Shown here: positions 54,106-64,000 of the stretch, one piece after another
Layout of the letters: every line of letters starts with the position of its first letter
How positions within the stretch are numbered: position 1 is the stretch's first letter
Notes under the pieces: model-generated
Seen by the model: only the letters and a program-made list of their open reading frames with translations
The model's database searches: none
What the model was told of the DNA's origin: nothing
Assembly: GCA_009792885.1 (NCBI GenBank)
Contig: WMCF01000025.1
Span: forward strand, 9,264,123 to 9,328,122
DNA: 64,000 nucleotides
DNA from: Eremophila alpestris peregrina
Taxonomy: Eukaryota; Chordata; Aves; Passeriformes; Alaudidae
Direction: 5' to 3'
Program-made: the position numbers and the translations under genes

Positions 54106-57100
54106 GAGCAACAGGTCCTGCAATATTGCAGTAATGCCTGGCAGATAAGAGTGACATCAGCCTAATTCAGCTCTCAGTTACATATACACAGACACAGCAA
54201 TGATCAGATAGCCTAAAATTTTCTTTCTTCCTGAGAGGGTAATTTTATTCAGAAGGGACATAACCTTGGATGCTTGACACTGTTAATTCGAGGACATTTT
54301 ACATATAACTTTTTACAGGCTCAGGAGATTTAATGTGTTAATAGCCAGTTGACCAAGGTGAAAACTAAAAAGGACTTGCCACTTTTATTTTCACCATCTG
54401 AGGAGAAGTACTAATGCCAGACTACATATAAAAAGATCATCTTTTACAGGATCACTCTTGTAATTTTAAACCATGTAGTTTTTTTCAATCCAAGGCATTC
54501 AAATAAAATATTATATGAGGTTGCAGAAAGAACTTCTGATTTCAAGACTTATAGTGGGAGAGATTTCTTAATGAGCAGGCAATTGTCTTCAGGATAGAGC
54601 TGAGGGAGTCAGAAAGTCTCCTTTTTTCTTACTCTACATTTTCGCACAGATTTGGTTAAACACAAATTAAGTGGTAGAGAAAAATACCAGAGCTCCCAGC
54701 GAAAGTTAATATCTAATGGGAAATAAAGAATTTGCAATGCTTCCAAAGGCACGTCTCAAATTCCTTATTTGTTCAGGGAAAACTCCAGCTAAGATTGATG
54801 AGCAAAGTGTTTCCCTAGTTTTATTATTTCATATTTCTAAGCAGCTTTAATATTCAAGTTCATATTAAGTATAATTACAAAAAGCCTATTCTTTGGGAAA
54901 AAAAAACTTAGAGTGGCAATGAGAGGAAGCAAAGCCAAATCTGCATTTCATATGTTGCTCCTTCTGTCTGCAGGATGTTCAGGATACCGTGAAACTACCA
55001 TGGTTATGATTTGATGGGATAAAACGTTTTGGGAAACAATGACTTCTCTAAAACAGCAATCCTTCCAGTCCCACGTAGCAGCTGAGCTCTGCAGAGGGTG
55101 GTAGGTGGGTGCTGCCCCTCTGCTGTCAGGGAGCAGCACTGTGCTTGGAGTGTGTGTTACTGGCAGCCACCACCCCTGTCAGGAGGGGGACACACAGTGA
55201 CACCCTGCTGGTGTCACAGGTCACTGAACAGGGCAGCAGTTGGACTTTAGGCAATATAACCTGATAACCTGACACTGATGTGGAAAATGTTAATTTGTCC
55301 AGCCTTTCCAGAAGACTTATGTATTTGGCTGTGTCCATAGATATTATTCCAGACGGGCTAATCCTGTTTTTCACAGATGCATCAAGAAAGCACATGAACA
55401 AAAAAGATATCTCTGTGAGGATATGCATGTAATTTTCCATGACAGAGATAGTTCTTCTCCTTCAGATTCCAACAGCAGTGTCCTCCTTATGTGGTATCTT
55501 GATGCAGAGCAGTGAGATGAACAAATGTCCGTCTTCATCTGAAACAGTCTCTTCCAAAATGAGTTCTGCTTTGTATATAAGCTGTCAATCTTTCTCAAAA
55601 CCAGAATATACACCAAAGTCAAGATACACAGTCATAAATTATGCCAGGTTAAATTTTCACATTGCAAATATTCTTCCTCATACCTCAAAATCAGTATCCT
55701 GTTTTATTGATAAACCTTAATTTGGATCTCTTAATATATTTGTCACCAAGATGGTTTTTTTCTGATTTGTTACAGACTCTGCTTGGTCTAGTAATAATTG
55801 CACTGACCAAATCTTTCATTAGTCAGTATAAAAAACTCCCAAGTTTTAACTTGCAGATGGGCAATATATGTCAAGTCTTCAGTCCAAAATGTTTCATTTT
55901 GACACAGAAAAATCATACATAAATATAAGTATGAAATGCTTTTTTGTTTTGTGTTATTATTTGGCTTTAGAAGGAATTCCTGCAGTTGAAGCAGTGCTAA
56001 AAATGTCCTACAGATTACGTTTCACCATGTGCATGTGTTGATTTTATGTGTATGTATCCCCAAGAAACTATATTCCCTGAAATAATGAAAACTTTCAGCA
56101 TTTCTGAGCTATTAATCCTTAAAGCTACATATTGCTGCTTTCTTTTTGTGCCTGAAATTCTCCAGAGCAGTCCAGGGGATTTAGACATGTATCATCTGTT
56201 AATTCTAGTGGCAGACATTTATCTAAATCCCCTACACAACTTTTTTATTTTTTAAAAATTACTCAGTCTTCCTTTTATCTGCTCACTTTCCCTCTGTAAT
56301 AGCACTGGCTAAGCACTGCCTGTGTTAAAAATATTACCTCTTGGCCACCCAAGAGGATTAGACAGCTTTGTACCAGAGGAACCAAAAGGGTAAAGAGCTA
56401 GGAAAGAATTATGCAAGTGCATAACATCAACTGCACTGTATTTTTTTCCAGAAGAGACTGTACCTTCAGTAGTATGTGAGCACACCTGGTAGGCTGGGTG
56501 CCTCATACAGTCTGTGATTCTTTTGTTATTAAATTAATGATAATTGGAAAAACTCCACAACTGCTGTTAATTACTATTAACAGCAACATTGCTTATCATC
56601 ATATAGTTTGCTCTTTTTTCTTTCAGCCCATCATAAAGTTCCTCTTGGAAGAAGAATTCAAGTAAAAAAAAATTGTTGGAGGAACTAAAAAAATTAACAT
56701 CTCCCTTAGGAATAATCTCTTCTTTTAAAAGTTTTCTATCTTTTATTTCAGTCATTTTATATCTGGACTGCAGCAGTGGAAAGGAGAGGTCAAAAGGTGG
56801 AAACATCAATGCTTATGTAATCCCCAAAGAGGATTACTCCTCTCACAAAAATGGCTAGTATGACATGTGAAATTAAGGATATTCATTCTGTGTCTGCACA
56901 TCCCTTGTAATAGATTTGGTGAGTCTTTAGAAAAATAGAGCAATATGAGAACAACTCAGCTTTTCTCATGGTATCAGCACAGATAGTATTAAAGTCCAAA
57001 AACAGTTTTTCTAAGCCAGCACTTGCCAAAGAGCTCTGCAGAGCCTCCCTTCCTCTCCCTGTACACTTCTGCCAACTAAAGGATGACAGGTACACAGATT

Positions 57101-58013
57101 TATTAGAAATGGGAGAAGGGACACCACTTGGATTTTAGCACTTCCATTAGTCCTGGCAAACATGCATGCATTGCTTTCTCATTTGGACCAGGGCTACACC
57201 CATTCCCAGATGGATAGAACACATTTATTGCATTTCTCTGCCAGGATTACACCATCTGAAGCAGTCTACCACACGAGAATAATAAAACCATAATGATTTT
57301 CAGGCACAGTGCTTACATGGGACAAAAATCACTGAACGGATACTTTGTTAAATCATTTTACATGCCACTGAATGCAACAGTCAAAGACATAAGTCTGGTG
57401 GAACACAATTATAAAAAAACCCAACAAAACATCATATGCCTTGGAAGAGCCAGTGAGTGTGCCAACCCAACTTCCAACAAAACTTTATGAGGAAAAAAGA
57501 AAACCATTTCTTAGTTTCAGTGCTAATATTTCAAAATGCATGCCTAATTAAATTGGCATTTACACATCACATACAAATGTGCAACAGCTTAAAACCCAAC
57601 AGGATACCTTCTGAGATATAACTTTGATCAGTGCACCTCCCTGTACATGACTTTTTTTGTTGCAAATGAGAAAAAGTCCTGCTGAGAGCTAATTTAAAAT
57701 CAGCGCATTATAGTTACATCATAGGATTAGATAGTTAGTACTTTCACCCAATTAAACCAGTTTACCATCAGGAAAGTTGCCCTAAAAGTAAACAAGTTCC
57801 AATGTTATCTTGAATTTTACTGATCTGTTCTAAATTTGCAATTATTTTCCCTAATTTTTTACTCAACATACTGCAAATAATATGTGAAAGAAAAATGGTG
57901 CTTTGGAATATAATTGAAAAATAGAATTAGCTGGAGTAGTGCCTTGATTGCACATTTTCTCACGCACTATGTAATGAATCATATTATGAATGTATTTTAA
58001 TAATGTCTTATTT

Positions 58014-58410
58014 TTAAAAAAACCCAGATGCTAAGATTACTTGTGTTGGTGTCACATCATTTATATCTTGCTCTGCCATGCCCTGGCTTCTCCTAAGGGA
58101 CAGAATGTCAACCAGTTTCTGCAGTGACAAACAATATGGTTTCATTTGATTGCCACTGGTGGCATTTTCTGGCTCATTTTTCATTGCTCTGTCACCCAGG
58201 TTCATAAAGAACTGCTTCTCCTCATTCTCCACATTTGGATATTGGTTTTCTCTGGCAATTTTTCACACTTGACTTGACCGATGGGATTTTTGCTGCTATG
58301 CCGACATTTGCTATGATATGACTACCTAGGACTTGAAACACTATCTCAGCTTTGCCTTCAGAGAGTTCTTTGAGAACAGAAGGTTATTCCACTACCAGAA
58401 GCAATTAGAT
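58014..58410 (-). pseudogene. Possible protein-derived relic, truncated
   Basis: A minus-strand frame open from about 58262 to the stop at 58014 reads in part ENEEKQFFMNLGDRAMKNEP, then KLVDILSLRRSQGMAEQDIN and DVTPTQVILASGFF. Upstream, in another frame, VLKELSEGKAEIVFQVLGSH and IIANVGIAAKIPSVKSSVKN are also protein-like. Together they suggest one frameshift in a decayed coding fragment. It starts about 80 bases downstream of the CTNND2 donor at 58492. No homolog is recognised, no splice sites frame it cleanly, and a chance open frame cannot be excluded. Confidence 0.3.
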
Positions 58411-58453
58411 ACATTTATATCACCAACCTGCTGTCAGCTGTAGGGTGGTTTCA

Positions 58454-58822
<369 letters not shown>

Positions 58823-60915
58823 CTATTCAACATTCCTTATAGACGAGCTATAAGATTGGCAGAAATCCCAATGTTTTAGCTAGCTGACATAACAAAAACA
58901 CTTTTCACTGCATGTGTTTTTTGTGTGGGAACAGAAGCCCAATGAATGTTATCTTAAGAAGCAAATCTAGAACTTGTATGGAGAGATTTTCTTTTCACAT
59001 CCTTCTCAGTTCTCCACATTCTCTCTCTTTCCATGAGAGGAAAAACAACACAGAATGCTACTACAGAAAACAAAATCATTCAAGGCCATGAGCCCCCTGT
59101 CCCATGAAAGGCACAAGTGTGACAAGTCTTCCCCAATTGCACAACTTCTGGCTTCTCACAATGAGAGTGCAGGAGGTATTCAGGCAGCCAGCTGTGTGGT
59201 CTGAGACTCCAATGCAGTTGGCAGAACCAGCTCTCACAAAACACACTGCTCCTCTCATCACATACAGAGTTTTGCCATGAAAAACAACCCAATTCTCATA
59301 TCCAAAATGTGCAATATTTCAACCTGAACAATGGGTAGGTTATTGCACAAAACCCGCTCTTACCAGAAATACTTTATTGCAGGAGGACAGGGATTCTCCT
59401 CTCCAGTGGAGCACACAACACTTATACCTATGCATGAAACATCTCAAAGGAAAATACACAGACTTTCTTTTTGACTTTCAAACAAAAGTAAGATGTGGAA
59501 TGCAATTTTAATAACATTTTAAATGGAAATATGCTTATATATTTATAAGTATATTTTGTTTTGTACAGATAAAGAGATTTTAATAATTTGTGGCATTAGT
59601 GCCATTGTTAGGAACAAGCCTTAACTTTTTTAGAAAATATCTTTTCTAACCCCTCTGACATGTCCACATTGCATAACATGATAAAAAGTAAACCTTTCAG
59701 TACCTTGGGTTAGAGATTACTGTGTCTATATAAACAAAAAATATGTACCATAACATTAAACATCTACTAAACATACAAATACAGCATAAGTCAAGTTAAC
59801 TCGTGGTTTAAATCTGCAACAGTTAATTTAACTAGCTATGAGTGTAGAATAATACTTGCACTGGGAAAGACCTAGAACCTCTTGTTTTCAGGAAGTATCA
59901 ATCATAATTTCATTTACACTAACTTTAAAAATAAAATACATGTATTTTAAGGGACAATCAATCAAGTCTTCCCTAAGAACAACTAACCCAATGTCAACAA
60001 AGTTTTGTGTGATTAATACCTCTAGGAATGAAACCCGCAATTTTTTTTTTTATTAAAGCAGAACAAACACTGAAATGGAAAGTCAGAGGAACCATTTCAT
60101 ACATATGAGCAGTTACCAGAAAGCAGCTCAGATGTGAGAGTCACTAGGCTGGACAAATGCTGCCATAGTTTAAAGAACTGGCATAGCAATGCCCAGTGAT
60201 AGCTGAGAAAGTAGAGGACAAATGCCTTCTGGAGAAACAATGCCTTCAAATGACACCATTATGGGACTGTCTCTTGAAATTTTTAATGTATTTCTGCCTT
60301 TAAACCAATACATTGTTTTCAGTACACGTGAACCAGTTCTTTTTCCTCCTTATAAATCACCAGCCTTGCCAGAAATGAGTTCTTTTCAGCTCATAAAAAA
60401 TACATTAAAGCCAGCTTCTTATTTTAACTCTCAGAATTCAATCATTCACACTGTCAGATTTTTTTTGAAAACAAATGAGAGACATCTCTTACAGGTCAAA
60501 TCTGACCAGGTTTAGGTTTTGTACTTTAGTAAGTCCACTAATGAATGACTTGTGATGTCCAAGGGCACCAATTCAAGTCTTCACTTGTCTCATTCCAACT
60601 TGTATGTATTATGCAGTATGCAACTGAAGGGTGCACAGGGTATATTATTTCAAGGACAAAGCACATGCAATGCTTCAAATGTATCAGATCTACCCATAGG
60701 AGGGGGTATATGCTTATGTGGGGGTATAATTTTGTTTTATGCTCAGCTATTTACACTCTTATGATCCCAAGGATTACTGAAAATCAGCTGACATAAATAG
60801 AGGCCTATACACATGTTCATGCTGTGCTGGTACATATAAAGCACTAGAAATTATCTAGCAGATGAATTAATATTTAATGTTGTTTTGCCATTCTGCCCTG
60901 TAATGAGAAAACATT

Positions 60916-60930
60916 AAAAAAAAAAAAAAA
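60916..60930. repeat. Poly-A run (15 bases)
   Basis: A homopolymer with no recognisable retroposon upstream; intron simple repeat. Confidence 0.85.
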
Positions 60931-61149
60931 GGAGACAAATCACTGCATTTCCTTGGCTTTCTTGCAACTCACTTTCAGCATGATTGCATTAATTTATCAC
61001 CAACTGTGAGGGAAGACCTTTTTCCCAAGATGCTGTGATGTCTCAGAGTCCATGTAATAATGATGAGAATCTTTGGTACCACACATGCATGTGCAGTGAA
61101 AGCACAGGAAATTCAGTGACCCTAGGAAAAGACCCTGCTCTTCAGATGT

Positions 61150-61780
61150 GGTGTGTGTGCCCAGAGCAGCTGAGTGGCTGCACAGGGAGAGTGTCACTGT
61201 TCTCCACACCCTGCTGCTTTTGGCTGGGGCAATTACCTTCACAGTAGTTGGTACAGGGCCACGTGTGGGATTTGTGCTGCAAACAGTGTTCATTACCCTG
61301 GGATGTTTCAGCCACTGCTGAGTAACACTGACACAGCCTTTTCTGCTCCTCATCCCACCTCACCAGGGAGGAGAATGGGGATGTGCATTTGGGAGGGAAT
61401 ACAATCAGGACAGCTGCCTCCAGCTGACCAAGGGGACATCCCATACCACATGGTCTCATGCTCAGAATATAAAGCTATGGGGAACAAGAAGGAAGGGAAG
61501 ACATTTGGAGGGATAGGGTTTGCTTACCCAAATCATGTTTATGCATGATGGAGCCCTGCTTTCCTGGGGATAGCTGAAGATGGGAAGTGTTCATGCCTGC
61601 CCATGGAAGAGGTGAATGAATTCCTTCCTTTGCTTTGCTTGCACATGGGGCTCTTGCTTTCCCCATTAAACTGTTTTTACCTTTTCAACCCACGTGTTGT
61701 CTCACTTTCACTCCTCCTTGCCCACTGCCCACTGAGTGAGTGGCTGTGTGGTTTGGTGGCTGACTGGGGTTAAGCCACCA
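61150..61780 (+). mobile_element. Avian ERV LTR (ERVL-like), probable solo or partial copy
   Basis: The sequence matches a common bird LTR in order: GTGTTCATTACCCTGGGATG, GGACATCCCATACCACATGG, the AATATAAAGCTATGGGG TATA-like box, GCATGATGGAGCCCTGCTTT, ATTAAACTGTTTTTACC and the terminal GGCTGACTGGGGTTAAGCCA. The left boundary is uncertain. No retroviral genes are seen next to it. ATTAAA followed by the T-rich stretch is the likely LTR polyadenylation region. The open frames at 61142-61666 and 61685-62089 fall in or beside it and are not host genes. Confidence 0.8.
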
Positions 61781-61989
61781 TACCTGCTGTGCCTCTGGCA
61801 GCCTCTTCACTGCAGGGCTCAGTGCCTTCTGGTGTCTTCTGTGCAGCTGAGACCAGTGCCTGCAGCTGGACAGCCCAGCTGTTGCAGGGCAAGCAGAACT
61901 GACACAGGTAAGCAAAGAAGCTATTGCAAACGAGATTTGCCTGGTTTTCATTTTTTTATTTTGTATTTCATCAACGTCAATTGTCTGAG

Positions 61990-62006
61990 AAAAAAAAAAA
62001 AAAAAA
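61990..62006. repeat. Poly-A run (17 bases)
   Basis: A homopolymer about 210 bases to the right of the ERV-like LTR end; relation to the LTR is unclear. Confidence 0.85.
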
Positions 62007-64000
62007 TTGTTTCCCAAGTGGTGTTAGAGTCCATATCTAAAATAGTGGCTAAGGCATGGCAGAAGGTGCTTTGCAGTTTGCATTGCTAAATATTAGTGAG
62101 CTGAGGCAGCATCCTCACCCACTAAATGCCTCTACCCAGTAAATTACTGGAAGAATTACTGTACTGTTGCAGCTCATCAGGAATGATCAGGAAGGTCTAT
62201 TTGAAATAGACTGAGGCTGCGGTAGGAGCCTCTGAAAAAGAGGAAAACATGCAATTATTCTTCCTAGCTTATACTAAGGAGAAAAAAAAAAGTCATAAAC
62301 AAATATTCCTTCCAGGCTTCCCTCCTTCAGCTGAAATTACCCACATATATTGTGGTTGGAGCTGACAAACTGCTTGTTACGTGGGTGAGACACAAATCTC
62401 TCATTTCCCGAGACTGGTGCAAAAAAAGGATGAAAGTCAAGAAAAATACAAAGCCAAATACCAAGATCTTTTAAGAACAACTTTTGATAGTAAGAGCACT
62501 CTAATAAGATTTCCAAATTTTCATAATTATAAGGAACTTTGAGAGGAGAAAAAGATCACTCATCAAGATGCTCTCCTGTGCTGCACGACAGATTATCTAC
62601 CAGCACCTTTCTCATTTTAAAGAAAGTAAATCCATATTTATAGTTCAACTGTACTAAATACCAGGGAAGGCTTCAACTTAGCAAAAGAAGCAGACTCTGC
62701 AAATTTTGGGGCTTGTACTACTAACAACCTCATATTGGTAGGGTTTGCTTTTAAATAGGTATCATGTGATAATAGGTTTTCCTGTGATAACAAAATAACA
62801 GTGTTTTATTTTTATTCATTACATATGAATACTTCCTTTCCCCCCACTCTGTACAAAATACCACTACTAAAAAAAAGAATATAGGAAAAAATTAAAACAA
62901 ACCCCAGTGATGTCTAAAATCATCTAGACCTCTCTCCAATGATCCTAGACATTTGGGATAGTCTGCAGCTATGCTCCTTGAAGCAGCAGTGACAAAATTC
63001 ATATGAGCAACTACATAGTGCTTCCTAAAACCATTTCTGAAATGCCAAAGACTTTTAAATTAACAGGCCCCCTAAGAAGACACAGGTATCTCATCCTGTG
63101 TGTCTTAGTGGCTGTGACCATCTCTGCCAGCCCTCCCTAGACATCAGTCCAATAACCTCTTTTGGACATCTTTGTCCAAATGCTGTCAAGAGCAGAAATC
63201 AGAAATTCAGCAACCAAAATACACCCAAGTCACAGAGTTTGATTTCAGAATGCATGCAGCTAACACCAAGCAGGCAGGAATACCACTAATTACATCAGTT
63301 TAGATATCCAGGCCTACATAAGGGTGGTGAACATAAATGCAGGTGTTAACTGACACAGAGACTACAGGAGCATGTTGGGAAAGAGCAGAGCTCATTGCAT
63401 TAATAATGATACTCTTCCCAGTTTGATGCAACAACATTTACAAATTATAGGACAAGTGTTTGAAATGCTTTCAAAACATTTCAATGTATTGAATCATTAT
63501 AATTAATATCAGATATTACTAAATCTAAATTTTACCTCACATTAATACATTACACTTCTAAAATAATTGTCAATGCCTTTATTCAACTTTTTAATATTAT
63601 GCTTAGCTAAGAAAAATAGTAATTCAGTTTGTGCATTTTAGCTTTGCTTAAAAACAGACCCTTCCCAAATGAAGGGGGATGGAGTTAAAGGAGGGAAAAC
63701 AATCCTTGGCACATCACTACATGCCCTTCTCCTCTCCACACAAAGCTGAAGCTAACTGGCTTTGCAGTATATTCCACCAACTGACAAATACAAATTATAT
63801 TTAATAACCCTGCAGTTTTGACTGTGAAAACAAATGGGCCATACTTGACACTGAGAGGCTCACAGAGTACCTGGGAAGATGCAAGCAAGAAAGTAGAAAT
63901 GGTTTTCAGAAAGCCCTGTCAGGAATCACTCAGGATAGTTGGTTCTTGCTACTCAACATTTGACATAACCACCTTGTGCAAGATGAGGAAGCAACAAGTG

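Overview
The window is vertebrate genomic DNA, almost certainly from a bird and possibly a passerine. The evidence is (i) several CR1 LINE fragments with the avian 3' end, (ii) LTRs resembling bird endogenous retroviruses, and (iii) short coding exons with canonical splice sites separated by very large AT-rich introns. There are no prokaryotic features. Nearly all open frames in the window are chance intron frames or repeat-derived.

The only clear gene is CTNND2 (delta-catenin, a p120-catenin-family armadillo protein), which runs right to left on the minus strand and extends past both edges. Three consecutive coding exons are visible in transcription order: 58493-58666 (58 codons, phase 0 to 0), 46652-46802 (50 codons plus 1 nt) and 12767-12977 (completes that codon, then 69 codons plus 2 nt). 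Joined, they give 178 complete codons with no stop. This is the C-terminal part of the ARM-repeat domain that binds the juxtamembrane region of classical cadherins. All GT/AG sites are canonical and the phases match across the junctions. The introns are about 11.7 kb (46803-58492) and 33.7 kb (12978-46651), with partial introns at each end.

The introns carry eight recognisable CR1 pieces, two solo-LTR-like elements (37770-38183 and about 61150-61780), and a C-rich telomere-like block (about 26690-27425) touching a CR1. They also hold a near-perfect 22-bp hairpin (17901-17948), a probable decayed retrocopy of an unidentified protein gene (30189-31585, minus), a second weaker protein-like relic just downstream of the first exon (about 58014-58410, minus), a G-quadruplex candidate and ordinary simple repeats.

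I found no RNA gene, CRISPR array or complete intron-nested gene, and no sign of a novel multi-gene system. The items most worth a second look are the hairpin, the telomere-like block and the unidentified retrocopy.
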